64,000 nt of DNA from Teratosphaeria epicoccoides. Taxonomy: Eukaryota; Ascomycota; Dothideomycetes; Mycosphaerellales; Teratosphaeriaceae. Positions within the stretch are counted from its first letter, which is position 1. Every line of letters starts with the position of its first letter. The stretch covers positions 1 through 64,000 of the forward strand of contig JADDMT010000099.1 in assembly GCA_021401465.1 (NCBI GenBank), read 5' to 3'. A model generated the notes under the pieces. It had not been told where the DNA came from, did not search any database, and saw only the letters and a list, made by a program, of their open reading frames with translations. Shown in pieces: positions 10,430-22,512 of the stretch. The translations under genes were made by a program, and so were the position numbers.

Positions 10430-13400
10430 CCTCCTAAGGCACTATCCCTGGCTTTTTTCCTCGAATCGCGCCCTTTGCAAGGGCTGTGAGGGGAGCCACG
10501 ATCTTCGAGTAGGACCGTATGAATCTGCGGTAGAAGTTAGTAAATCCTAGGAATACCTACACTTCTCGGAGGGTAGTTAGCTACAGCTACTCCGTAATTA
10601 CGGACACCCTTTAGTTATCTATGATGACTCCTTCTGTAGAGACAATGTATCCAAGAAACTTAATCCTATCTGTCAGGAATGAGCACTTCTTTAGGTTCGC
10701 GTACAGAGCGAACTTGTAGAGCCGTTTAAGTACTATCCTTAGATGCTAAATATGCTCCTCCTTCGAGTTAGAGTAGACTAGTATATCGTCTAAATATACT
10801 ACATAGCAGGTGTTAACGAGGCCGGCTAGGGCCTAGTTAATATACGCTTAGAACGTTGCTAGTACGTTAGTCAAGCTAAATAGCATCACTATATACTCGA
10901 AGTGTCTATACTACATTTAGAATGTAGTCTTCTACTTGTCGCCCTTTCGGATTAGTATCTAGTAGTAGGCGTCCTTCAAGTCGATAGACAAGAAGATAGC
11001 GGCGCGACTAAGGCGGTCAAGCGTCTCGCTAATAAGTAGTAGGGGGCAGCGGTTCTTCTAGGTTACCGCGTTAAGGCCCCTATAGTTAACGTATAGGCGG
11101 AGCGTGTTGTCCTTCTTTAGGACGAACATAACTAACGCTCTAGCCTCGCTGTTGCTTCGTTGGATCCACGCGTTTCTTTGCGCCTTATAGAGGTAGTCTC
11201 GAAGTGTTTCAAGCTACAATTCCGACATAGGGTACAGAGGTTAATACGGAGGATTGTAACCCTCCTTAAGGTTAATCGCATGTTCCGAGTCTAGGGCCTA
11301 GGCATAGGCCGTAGCCTCTACGTCGAAAATATCGGCGTATTCCTCTAACTTAGGTAGAAGGGTAACGTCTTCCTTGACGTTCTGTATGTAGACTACATAC
11401 ACGCATTAGACCTTCTTCATGTCCTTGTAGAAGCTATGTGCGTCACGTATCTGTACTGTAGGAACTTTACCTATAGAGCCGTAGAACTAGTTGTTAGTAG
11501 CTCTATTAATAACGACTCCCTGCTTGTAGCGCTAAGGGCGGCCGAGTAGGAGCTCCTTATTAGGAACGTCTTCGGCGTAGAAGACTTCGTTAGTCTTGCG
11601 TACTTCTCCTAAGGAGTCCGCGAGTTAGAGGCGCACGTTATACGCGCCTCGAGCTGCTACGCCTTCGCCCTAAAAGGACTTCATGGTAGGCAGCAGGGCT
11701 CCTAGAATCGGCTTTAAACTAAGCCGTACGATTACCCTCTAGGGTATCACGTTAACCTCCGTAAGGTCGTCTAACATATAGTCTACTAGCTCAAGCGAGC
11801 CATTAACTTGGACCGCACTAGATAGGCGCTAGGCAGGCTACAAGTCTATACTATTAGTAACAGACAGCTTAGATACCCGTAGCAGCTATTTGGTTGTCTC
11901 GGGCTTGTCTTTCTTTTGCCTCCCCTCTAGGGGGGTTTCGGACACCTTGCTTACCTTTTTCCTATTACTTCGTTTAGGATAGCGAGCCGCCTAGTAGTCC
12001 CTCGCTCTACAGATGTAGTAGCTACTCGGAGGCTTCTTGCTACTATCTTTTAGCTCGGAGGGCTTACTCCTCCTAAATGAACTACCGCGTTAGGCGTGAC
12101 CCCTAGGGCGCTTGTAATAGCGGCCCTTTAGTAGGTCCTTAGGGCTTAGACGCTTATTGTCCTTACTGCCTAATTTTCCATTTCGCTTTAAGGTAATCTC
12201 TATACGTGTCGCAAGGGACACGAGGTCTTGCTAAGTTGTCAGAAGTTTATGAAAAGTCATGATTGTATTCTGAAGATTGTCATTAAGTATAACAAGTAAG
12301 TGCCGCACGCGTTACGTCTTAGTATAGGGTAGCATCTGTCCCTCGAGTATAGCGAGGTAGGTAGCGAAGCTAGAGGTTATTTGTCCCTTCCCCTACTTGG
12401 CCTTCTTGTACTTAACAGACACAGTAAGGGCGCGATTCCCTGGATCCTCGACCTAGTTAACATAGAACTAGCGAAAGTCCGCCTACGTATATGTTCTGTC
12501 GTAGACCTATATAAGGTTATACTGCTCATGCTAATTGTTGCGAGGTTCCTTATCCTCTTTAAGCTACATTATACTAAAGGCGACTCGTTTGCCCTCTGTA
12601 GAATATCCGCGTAGGTTAAGCACAAAAACTACCTTACATGCCTACAAGAAAGTTCGAGCCTCCTTTAAGGTGTCTCCCTTAAACGGCTTCGGGTTACATG
12701 CGTTACGACTACCTCCTAGTTAGCCTACTATGGCCCTAAATTTAGGCACTAGACTCGCAGGCATACGCAGAGGGTCTGCGCCTGCTAGTAAGTTGTCTTC
12801 GCGGGTCCCTAGCGTGAAATCTCGCTAGATTTCTTCGTCTGCTAGTTTATTAGTACTACTTATAGCGACGTCTTCGTCGTCCTCGCCGTTCTCGCTACTA
12901 GAAGCGGTATAGCTCCGGCTCTAGTTTGCAAGGCGGTTTGCGACCTAATCGACAATCATGGCTATAATAGCTAGGTTAATAGTCGGGGTTAGCTATAGTC
13001 CCTATGCGGGGGGTCTACTACCTTGTCCGCTACGTAATTAGCCTCTAGCGGAACTGTCGCTTAATGTAGTGTCGCTCGTAGCGGGTACTTCTACAGGCTA
13101 GTTACTTAGGCTAGCTTCGCTATTGCAGGCGCTTAGGATAGCGCTCACTACGCGTTAGTTGCGAGTTTGTAGTACTCTAGACATATTATAGTATTCTCTA
13201 CTAGACTGCAAAGCAGGGAGGAGAAAGCAGAACTAATATAGATGTATATGCTATATGATATGAAAATATCTCGTAGTGTGACAGAGTAATCTGACCTTTT
13301 AGTAGGTACAAGATAGCGCTGCTTTCTGCTTCTCGTAGAGGTAGCGTTAAGGGTGCTTATAACCCCTGACACTCCTTAATTAGGGAAAGCATGTCTGAGC

Positions 13401-13528
13401 CTAACCCCGTAGGGGTACTATAGGGTTAGCGACATAGAGGCGTCCTACGTCGACTACTAATCCTACTTAGACGACATACGAGCTAACGTATGTATGAAGG
13501 ACCTCCTTGCTATGTGTAGCAGGGTCAC
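10430..13528 (-). mobile_element. Gypsy element B, fragment 3 (RT, protease, gag, 5' LTR)
   Basis: Collinear with 18535-21632 of element D. The minus strand carries gag (ATG remnant at 13184), zinc knuckle and protease regions and reverse transcriptase, all destroyed by stops. The 5' LTR begins at 13234 and is cut at 13528 by element D. Compared base by base with D, B has extra CA-to-TA and also some CG-to-TA changes. Confidence 0.88.
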
Positions 13529-13888
13529 TAATATAGATGTATGTGCTATATGATATGAAAATATCTCGCAGTGTGACAGAGTAATCCGACCTTTTAGTAG
13601 GTACAAGACAGCGCTGCTTTCTGCTTATCGCAGAGGTGGCGCTAAGGGTGCTTATAACCCCCGACGCTCCTTAATTAGGGAAAGCATGTCCGAGCCTAAC
13701 CCCGTAGGGGTACTGTAGGGTCAGCGACGTAGGGGCGTCCTACGTCGACAACTGATCCTACTCGGACGACATACAAGCCAACGTATGTACGAAGGACCCC
13801 CTTGCCATATGTAGCAGGGTCACTGCATGCCAAGGGCGGCCATTAGAACCTATGCGGTTCAAATGGTCCCCTAGTATCAACCGTATTA
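13529..13888 (-). repeat. 3' LTR of element D (360 bp)
   Basis: TAATATAG...CCGTATTA in plus-strand reading. Near-identical to 21338-21697. Confidence 0.93.
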
Positions 13889-14686
13889 CTGCCCCTCCTC
13901 CTATGAGGATGTCCCTAGCCTCACTAAGTGACGCACGCGGAACATATAGGGTACGGGATGTAGCACGCTCACACCGCGCAAGGGTGAATAGGTAGATAGC
14001 CTGCGTAACATGTGTCATGCGCACACCTTAACACCTTCGCAGCGAGTGCAGGGCGGAGGCTGCTAACTCGGGCGGGTTTTAATCTGTCACATGTTAGGCG
14101 GCTTCGCAACACCTTTGCTTTACATGCGGATCGAGATATCAGGAAACCACGAGTACGTACTTCGGTCAATCCTTGAAATTATAGGGCGAGCATGCGCGCC
14201 GGCCTCGCCAAGTAGCTTGGCCGTCCCTATTTAGTCGTGACCGTGAAGAACGTGTCGCAGAACCTCGGGGTAGTAGGAAAGTGCGCGGACGCTCTGCGCG
14301 CGCCGCTCGAAACGGCAGGAGCGCGCTCCTAGCGCGGGCCTCGCCACATTTCCATGCTAGTAGGCTAGCACGAGTGCGGTCGGCGCACATGCGTGACAGC
14401 CGCGTTATCCGTTATTGCATCATTCGGTCCCCTTGTAAGTCAACTAAAGGCAGGTACTCTGCGCATGTAGTTCGAGTCACTAGCTCAACGGTTGCGGTAG
14501 GCAACAGGGGGGCTGTCAGAGGGTATAAAAACCTCGTCGCTCCCTAAACTTTCCTGTTCTAAGACACTATCATCGACCTCCGCTCCTACTTCGCTTAGCT
14601 TGCGCCTCGCCATGTCTGCGGGTCTGTACTAGAGCTCCTTCTTCTTCAATCAATCAATCAAGATCAATCAACCCGTCTTAGCTATA
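13889..14686 (+). promoter_or_regulatory. Promoter and leader region of the antisense ORF in D
   Basis: About 800 bp between the 3' LTR and the antisense ORF. It holds a GC-rich block (about 14180-14400), the TATA box at 14524-14531, and a leader with (TCAA)n repeats at about 14647-14672. ORFs in the GC-rich block exist on both strands and match no family, so they are left out. Confidence 0.5.
14524..14531 (+). promoter_or_regulatory. TATA box of the antisense ORF in D
   Basis: TATAAAAA, 163 bp before ATG 14687; it is followed by a pyrimidine-rich, CAA-rich leader typical of fungal 5' UTRs. Also conserved in element A. Confidence 0.6.
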
Positions 14687-16183
14687 ATGGCTCATGTGCT
14701 ACAGACTAAGTTTGACGCTACTCGCTCTGCCCGCGATTGTCGCTCGTGTCGACAATGCCTCGACAACCTTAGTAGCCAAGCTGCACACATCTCTCCTCCT
14801 CATGTTAGTAAGGCGTCCCCTACCCGCGAGGTATGCGTGACTTGTACTAACCGAAGCGTAGCCGAGATCTGCGTTAGCGGGTTTGATGAGGGCAGTGTCT
14901 ACCGCAATTATGTCAACTATAATAGCAAGCATCAAAAATGCTAAGACCTCCCTAAAGAGGTGTACGGCAAGTACAACTAGCTCTGCCGTAACATCGATGA
15001 CTTCTAGAGTGCGCGCGACGAGGGGATTGCCGAAGGCACTCCGACTATAAACAGGCTACAGGCTAAGTACCGCGAGGCACTCGCCTACCTGCTTGGCGCC
15101 CTCTCGTGCTTTACCGCGACTGCTAACCGTTCTTACGGCGGCGTTCGCTTCGACTCTCTGCTAACAGGCGAAAACGTTTGTCTAGGTCTAATCGCAGACT
15201 TAGTCTAGAAGATCTTGAAGGTACTAACCGTTAGGGTCGAGACCTTCGCCATGGTACGCATACGGTGCGGGTACCCTCCGAGTATGAAATGCTGACTTTT
15301 CCACTAGGCTAACGTTAGCGTCGAGAAGTATCCGACTAGCTGTTAGCGTTAGCAACTCGGGGCCCTTGCCTCTATTGACGATAACTTCGAAACGCGGATG
15401 ATCCGCAAGAAGGTCATCAAGCAATTCGCCGCTCCCGCCGCTAAGGCCACGCCCTAGCGCCGTACCGAGAGGCAGCCTGCCTCTAAGCCGGTCCCGAGGA
15501 CTAAGCCGTAAGTTACTTACTCGAATCCTGTCGCGTGCGTACAGCTAACACATTGTAGCGCCGCCGCCTACGCTGCCTCGACGCTACTGTCTAAGAAGAA
15601 GAAGAGGGCTAGGGCCGAAATTAAGGTCAGCGACGAGGAAGCCGAGCCTTCCCCGCTTGCGACCCGCATTACGTCCGTCAAGACGCTAAGGCACAAGCCT
15701 CTAGGCCAGATCTTTGAGGATGAGGAGGATGACGACACTCAGGATACCTTCGGTCCTAACGTGATCCCTTCGCGCCGTAGTGTCACCATACTAGTTACGC
15801 CTGAGAGAGACACTAAGTCCGATGATGTAGTCGACACTCGTGTCAAGAAGCGCAAGATGATCTCGAGGGCCGAGCGCGACAGCCGCAAGCGCGCTCGAGT
15901 CTCTTCGCCTTCTGATGCTAAGGATGAGGTAGTCGTCGCGACTAGGCGTAGTAAGGGTGTCGCTAGTTCTCTGGCTACTATAGGCTCCGAAGACGAGCTC
16001 CCTCGCAACCTACTAAAGAAGAAGATGCCGGCCTCTCTTCGTGGCGTTACTACCCCTGTTACTCATGGTCGCTTCGGGGTGTTTAGTAGACCCCGTGCAG
16101 GTAGGTAGTCCCTAGCGGACCGTAACAAGAAAGACTCTCCTGCTTTAGGTTCGGTCAGGAAGCCCCTAACTAGTAGTCGCTAA
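14687..16183 (+). pseudogene. Antisense accessory ORF of element D (498 codons, RIPped)
   Basis: A single frame runs from ATG 14687 to TAA 16181-16183 with about ten internal stops, mostly TAG/TAA from Trp or Gln plus one TGA, and no indel. It is convergent with gag-pol, whose stop is 141 bp away. Visible features: an N-terminal cysteine cluster (CRSCRQC, then CVTC and further single Cys), a helical middle, a basic KKKKRAR patch near 15600, and an alternating acidic/basic Ser-rich C-terminal third that is open for 115 codons. Basic patches suggest a nuclear or nucleic-acid-binding role (inference only). I do not recognise the family. Confidence 0.75.
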
Positions 16184-16323
16184 GCATTAGCTACGAAGCT
16201 AATCCGAGCATGTCTCTTGTTCTTCTTGGGTTTATTCTAGGTGTGCCTTTAGGCATCAATGATGTATAAGTAGGGCGTTTGCTTCTCGTTGTCGCTTCGC
16301 GCGTCATGCGCTACATACACGTG

Positions 16324-19300
16324 TCAAGAATTCTGCTCTAGAACCCTCATCTTCCCATGAATCGACCTTCTCAAGCCCTGCTCACGCCTCCTCCGCTCTT
16401 CGAATTCACAAATAGCTTCTAGAGCGTTCTTGCAGTCTTCGGCCGGAACCTATTGTGTGTACTTAGGTAGGTATCCTTTCTACTTTACTAGATAGTACGT
16501 TGCACCCTTGCGCCGCATACTGTCCTTAATACCCTCGACTTCCTACTCTTCGTTCTCTTCTGCTACTAGCATCGGGTCCGCGGGCTCTTCGCCCTCGCGC
16601 TGTACCTATGGTTCGAGTAGAGATACATGGAAGACGTCATGCACACGATACGACGATGGCAACGATAGCCGGTACGCCTGCGAGCCTATCGCATCGCGTA
16701 TCTAGAAGGGTCCGACGAACCTTAGCGTCATCTTCTTGCTCGGAAGTTTCAGCTTGAGATTCTTCGTCGATAGTAACACCTTCGTACTAACTGCGTACTA
16801 CATCGGTTTAGCACAGGTGTTATTATGTTTAATCTGGGATTCTGAGGCCTTTTTCTAGTGTTCTATTAGCACCGAATGTACCTCGCGCATACGCCGCGCT
16901 AATTCCGCGGCGGCCGGCACCCTCTCCTCAGAAGACTCGTCCCGAGGCGGTTCTAGGTGTATTTCCGGATCAAAGCCATAAAGAATCTGAAATGGCGACA
17001 TGCGCATAGTAGCATGCACGCTGTTATTAACTGCAAATTCCGCCATAGGAATTGCGTCGGCCTAGGCATCCTGGTTCTTAGCGTAGTAGCACTGAAGGTA
17101 CTACTCAAGAGTCTAGTTCATACGTTTAGTCTGACTATTAGTCTGTAGATAGAATGCTGTACTTAGGCGGTGCTTGACACGCGCTTCAAACACAAATTCT
17201 TGCTAGTATTTACTAGTAAAGACAGAACCTCGATCCGATAGGATACTTCGGGGGACACTAAAGCGCTATATGACTTCGTCGCGAAGTAGCCGCGCAAGCT
17301 CGCTACTTATGCACTTTTTCATACATAGGATGAAGATATTCATCTTCGAGTATCGGTCGACTACTATAAGGACAGCATTAACCACATCGCCTTTCTACTT
17401 TGCTAGCGGCAAATCAGTAATGAAATCCATGGTCAAGTCTTGCCATGGTCTCTCTGGCAGTAGGAGCGCCTAAGCATCGCCATAGGGGCGATAGCGCCGA
17501 GATTTGCTAATCTGGCACGTCTAGCAGGATTTGACATAGTCAGAGACATCCTGTTCTAGCGTAGGTTACTAGTATTTACGTCCGAGAAGTGCGTTCGTCT
17601 TCTCTACGCCAAAATGGCCCGCGAGTTCATCGTCATGATGAATACAGAGGAGCTGCGAACGGAGTGCGTAGTTAGCGGGTACGTAGAGCCTATTGTCAAA
17701 GTACTACAAATCGCCCGACTTGGTCTAGTACTTCGGACCGCCTGCAGTGTCCTAGAGGGCTACACCCTCATTGATTAACTCTAGTTCTCGCTCTTGCAAC
17801 CGCTGAATAAGTCTCGAGACTTCTTCAAAGGGTTCTTCAGACATCGCATGCTTACCGCATGTGAGCTAGTTAACTACCGCACGGATCGAGCTAGACACGG
17901 TCGCCACAACTGCTAGATGGGAGGGTTCGTCACTAGCGGAGGCCGTGAGGCCCCATTAGACCCATAGTCGACCTATAAGAGGAGCTAACGACAGATCGCC
18001 GCCCTAAACTACAAGCTTCGTTTGTAGCGTAGGGAGAAGCTATTAGTCACCCTCTTCCCTAGTGTCGTAGTCCGGTCGTCGTAAAGGACTGTCGGCTAGA
18101 TTCGTCTTTCCGGAACGATGCTAGATAACGAAGTCAAAGCTAGCGAGGAAAGTCGCCTACCTTGCTTGCCGACTACTTAGCTGCTTTACGCCCATGAAGC
18201 CGCGAAGGTTGTTATAGTCGGTAAGCACCTTAATAGGGTGCGCTGCGCCTTCGAGGTAGTGTCGGTACTCCTTGAAGCCGTCAACAATAGCCAAAAGCTC
18301 TTAGTCGTGAGTCTCGTAGTTAAGCTTAGCGCCCTGCATCTTCCGCGACTAGAAGGCAATCGGGTACTATCGCGTACTGCCTTCGTGCGACTAGAGCTGC
18401 GATATAATTGCGGCTATTGCGAATTTTGAAGCATCGGTCTCTATCCGGATCTTCGTAGCGGGGTCAAAGTGCCAAAGTATAGGCGTAGTTTGAAAAGCTG
18501 CTTTGAGTTTAGAGAAGGCCTTGCTCTAAGCCTCCTCCTAAGGCACTTTCCCTGGCTTTTTTCCTCGAACCGCGCCCTTTGCGAGGGCCGTGAGGGGAGC
18601 CACGATCTTCGAGTAAGATCGTATGAATCTGCGGTAGAAGTTAGTAAATCCTAGGAACACCTGCACTTCTCGGAGGGTAGTTAGCCGCGGCTACTCCGCG
18701 ATTGCGGACACCCTTTAGTCATCTATGATGACTCCTTCCGTGGAGACGATGTATCCGAGAAACTTAATCCTATCCGTCAGGAATGAGCACTTCTTTAGGT
18801 TCGCGTACAGAGCGAACTTGCGGAGCCGTTCGAGTACTATACTTAGATGCCGAATATGCTCCTCCTTCGAGTCGGAATAGACTAGTATATCGTCCAAATA
18901 TACTACGTAGCAGGTGTTAACGAGGCCGGCTAGGGCCCGGTTAATATACGCTTAGAACGTCGCTAGTGCGTTAGTCAAGCTAAACGGCATCACTATATAC
19001 TCGAAGTATCCGTACCGCGTTCGGAATGTAGTCTTCTACTCGTCGCCCTTTCGGATCGGTATCTAGTAGTAGGCGTCCTTCAAGTCGATAGACGAGAAGA
19101 TAGCGGCGCGACTAAGGCGGTCAAGCGTCTCGCTAATAAGTGGTAGGGGGCAGCGGTTCTTCTAGGTTACCGCGTTAAGGCCCCTATAGTTAACGCATAG
19201 GCGGAGTGTGTTGTCCTTCTTCGGGACGAACATAACTAACGCTCTAGCCTCGCTGTCGCTTCGTCGGATCCACGCGTTCCTTTGCGCCTTGTAGAGGTAG

Positions 19301-21288
19301 TCTCGAAGTGTCTCGAGCTACGACTCCGACATAGGGTACAGAGGTCGATACGGAGGATTGTAACCCTCCTTAAGGTTAATCGCATGTTCCGCGTCTAGGG
19401 CCCGGGCATAGGCCGCAGCCTCTGCGTCGAAAATATCGGCGTATTCCTCTAACTCAGGCGGAAGGGTAACGTCTTCCTTGACGTTCTGTATGCAGACCGC
19501 ATACACGCATTAGACCTTCTTCATGTCCTTGTAGAAGCTGTGTGCGTCACGCATCCGTACCGCAGGAACTTCGCCTATGGAGCCGTAGAACTAGTTGTCA
19601 GTAGCTCTATCAACAACGACTCCCTGCTTGTAGCGCTAAGGGCGGCCGAGCAGGAGCTCCTCATCAGGAACGTCTTCGGCGTAGAAGACTTCGTTAGTCT
19701 CGCGCACTTCTCCTGAGGAGTCCGCGAGTTAGAGGCGCATGTTGTACGCGCCTCGAGCCGCTACGCCTTCGCCCCGAAAAGACTTCATGGTAGGCAGCAG
19801 GGCTCCTGGGATCGGCTTCAAACCAAGCCGTACGATTACCCTCTAGGGTATCACGTTAACCTCCGCAAGGTCATCTAACATATAGTCTACTAGCTCGAGC
19901 GAGCCATTAACTCGGACCGCGCTAGATAGGCGCCGCGCAGGCCACGAGTCTACACTATTAGTGATGGACAGCTTAGATACCCGTAGTAGCCATTCGGTTG
20001 TCTCGGGCTTGTCCTTCTTTCGCCTCCCCTCTAGGGAGGTTTCGGACACCTTGCTTACCTTCTTCCTATCACTTCATTTAGGACAGCGAGCCGCCTAGTA
20101 GTCCCTCGCTCTACAGATGTAGCAGCTACTCGGAGGCTTCTCGCTACCGTCTTTTGGCTTAGAGGGCTTGCTCCTCCGGAATGAACTACCGCGTTAGACG
20201 TGGCCCCTAGGGCGCTTGTGATAGCGGCCCTTCAGGGGGTCCTCGGGGCTTAGACGCTTATTGTCCTTACCGCCCGATTTCCTATTTCGCTTCAAGGTGA
20301 TTTCCATACGTGTCGCAAGGGACACGAGGTCTTGCCGAGTTGTCGGAAGTTCATGAAAAGTCATGATCGTGTTCTGAAGATCGTCATCGAGTTTGACGAG
20401 CAAGTGCCGCACGCGTTACGTCTTAGTATAGGGTGGCATCTGTCCCTCGAGCGTGGCGAGGTAGGTTGCGAAGCTAGAGGTTGTTTGTCCCTTCCCCTGC
20501 TTAGCCTTCTCGTACTCGACAGACACAGTAAGGGCGCGATTCCCCGGATCCTCGACCTAGTCAACACAGAACTAGCGAAAGTCCGCCTACGTATACGTTC
20601 TGTCGTAGACCCGCATAAGGTCATACCGCTCATGCTAATTGTTGCGAGGTTCCTTATCCTCTTCGAGCTACATCACACTAAAGGCAACTCGTTCGCCCTC
20701 CGTGGAATATCCGCGTAGGTTAAGCACGAAAACTGCCTCACATGCCTGCAAGAAAGTTCGAGCCTCCTTCAAGGTGTCTCCCTTGAACGGCTTCAGGTTA
20801 CGTGCGTTACGACTACCTCCTAGTTGACCTACTATGGCCCCGAATTCAGGCACCAAGTTCGCGGGCACACGCGGAGGGTCTGCGCCTCCTAGTAAGTTGT
20901 CTTCGCGGGTCCCTAGCGTAAAATCTCGCTGGATTTCTTCGTCCGCTAGTTCGTTAGTACTGCTCATGGCGACGTCTTCGTCGTCCTCGCTGTTGTCGCT
21001 GCTAGGAGCGGTGCGGCTCCGGCTCTAGTTCGCAAGGCGGTTCGCGACCTAATCGACAATCATGGCTACAAGGGCCAGGTCGATAGTCGGGGTTAGCTGC
21101 GGTCCCTGTGCAGGAGGTCTATTGCCTAGTCTGCCGCGTAATTGTCCTCTAGCGGAACTGTCGCTCGATGCAGTGTCGCTCGTAGCGGGTACTTCTGCGG
21201 GCTAGTTACTTAGGCTAGCTTCGCCATCGCGGGCGCTCGGGATGGCGCTCGCTACGCGTTAGTTGCGAGTTCGTAGTGCTCTAGACAT
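16324..21288 (-). pseudogene. Gag-Pol polyprotein of element D (1,654 codons in one frame)
   Basis: One frame from ATG 21288 to TGA 16324-16326. In order: N-terminal Gag, Gag core (about 20200-20760), a CCHC knuckle near 20100-20145 (C-x2-C-x4-Y-x4-C, His now Tyr by RIP), protease-like segment near 19860, reverse transcriptase with VVYLDDILVYS near 18875-18905, RNase H (IETDAS near 18430), integrase (the AEFAVNNSVH segment near 17020) and a C-terminal chromodomain (about 16390-16560, YYLVK then KGYLPKYT). Gag and Pol share one frame, unlike element C. Stops fall at Trp/Gln positions, so only transition mutations separate it from a full polyprotein. Confidence 0.9.
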
Positions 21289-21337
21289 ATTGTAGTATTC
21301 TCTGCCAGACTGCAAAGCAGGGGGGAGAAAGCAGAAC

Positions 21338-21697
21338 TAATATAGATGTATGTGCTATATGATATGAAAATATCTCGCAGTGTGACAGAGTAATCCGACC
21401 TTTTAGTAGGTACAAGACAGCGCTGCTTTCTGCTTATCGCAGAGGTGGCGCTAAGGGTGCTTATAACCCCTGACGCTCCTTAATTAGGGAAAGCATGTCC
21501 GAGCCTAACCCCGTAGGGGTACCGTAGGGTCAGCGACGTAGGGGCGTCCTACGTCGACAACTGATCCTACTCGGACGACATACGAGCCAACGTATGTACG
21601 AAGGACCCCCTTGCCATATGTGGCAGGGTCACTGCATGCCAAGGGCGGCCATTAGAACCCATGCGGTTCAAATGGTCCCCTAGTATCAACCGTATCA
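21338..21697 (-). repeat. 5' LTR of element D (360 bp)
   Basis: TAATATAG...CCGTATCA in plus-strand reading. It differs from the 3' LTR mainly by transitions. Confidence 0.93.
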
Positions 21698-21757
21698 GTC
21701 ACTACATGCTAAGGGCGGGCATCAGAACCCATGCGGCTCTAATGGCCCCCTAGTATC
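21698..21757 (-). repeat. Remainder of the 5' LTR of element B
   Basis: Continues the LTR cut at 13528, starting with the GTCAC duplicate. About 10 bp of the expected LTR end are missing where the next, inverted LTR begins. Confidence 0.8.
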
Positions 21758-22130
21758 TAATACAGTTGATACTAGGGTTAGATACTAGGGGGCCATTAGA
21801 GCCGCATAGGTTCTGATGCCCGCCCTTAGCATGTAGTGACCCTGCTACATATAGCAAGGAGGTCCTTCATACATACGTTAGCTTGTATGTCGTCTAAGTA
21901 GGATTAGTAGTCGACGTAGGACGCCTCTATGTCGCTAACCCTACAGTACCCCTGCGGGGTTAGGCTTAGACATGCTTTCCCTAATTAAGGGGCGTCAGGG
22001 GTTATAAGCACCCTTAACGCTAACTCTGCGATAAGCAGAAAGTAGCGCTGTCTTGTACCTACTAAAAGGTCGGATTACTCTGTTACACTACGAGATATTT
22101 TCATATCATATAGCATATACATCTATATTA
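21758..22130 (+). repeat. Inverted LTR of the A/B/D family (373 bp)
   Basis: Reads TAATACAG...CTATATTA, the same orientation as the LTR of element A. It is 13 bp longer than its relatives because GATACTAGGG is duplicated with a TTA spacer near its start. No internal retrotransposon sequence is attached and no target duplication is visible. Confidence 0.8.
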
Positions 22131-22294
22131 CCTCCTATGACAGATCCCTTCTCCCCTATAGGCCTGTAGATCTGTAGACTAACCCCATAGATCTAGGGAT
22201 CTGTCCTTACGTGACAGATCCTTTCTCCTATGACTATGCTGTGACTTAGGCCCTAGTGCTCTAACTTAGCCTATAGTGCTTGTAACTCATGACA
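22131..22294 (-). repeat. Fragment of an LTR related to element C
   Basis: The complement matches the first part of the C LTR, with the GATCT-rich motifs, and ends in ATGACA (complement of TGTCAT) at 22289-22294. Divergence is larger than between the two C LTRs, so it is an old relative. Confidence 0.7.
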
Positions 22295-22489
22295 TCTATA
22301 ACAGTAGTCATAGTATATTCGATAGCAAAATTGCTGAAAAGATATTTAACATGTCTTAATAGTCACTAAAAAAAGAGTTGAATAAAAAATCGAATTATGC
22401 TACTTATAGCTAAGTCGTAGTAGGCATTAACATAGTTAACTTAATAGCACTATTTAAATAACGCTAAACTCCTAAGCTCTTTTGCTATG

Positions 22490-22512
22490 CTACTACTACT
22501 ACTACTACTACA
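22490..22512. repeat. Trinucleotide microsatellite (CTA)n
   Basis: About seven uninterrupted ACT/CTA units in the AT-rich debris. Confidence 0.8.

Larger units (their letters stand above)
13529..21697 (-). mobile_element. Complete Gypsy chromovirus D (8,169 bp, TSD GTCAC)
   Basis: Two 360-bp LTRs flank a minus-strand gag-pol and a plus-strand accessory ORF. The target duplication GTCAC is at 13524-13528 and 21698-21702, and the surrounding sequence is the LTR of element B. A polypurine tract (minus-strand AGGAGGAGGGGCAG) lies beside the 3' LTR at 13889-13905. It is the least RIP-damaged copy in the window and shows no frameshift in gag-pol, so it is probably the youngest insertion here. Confidence 0.93.
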
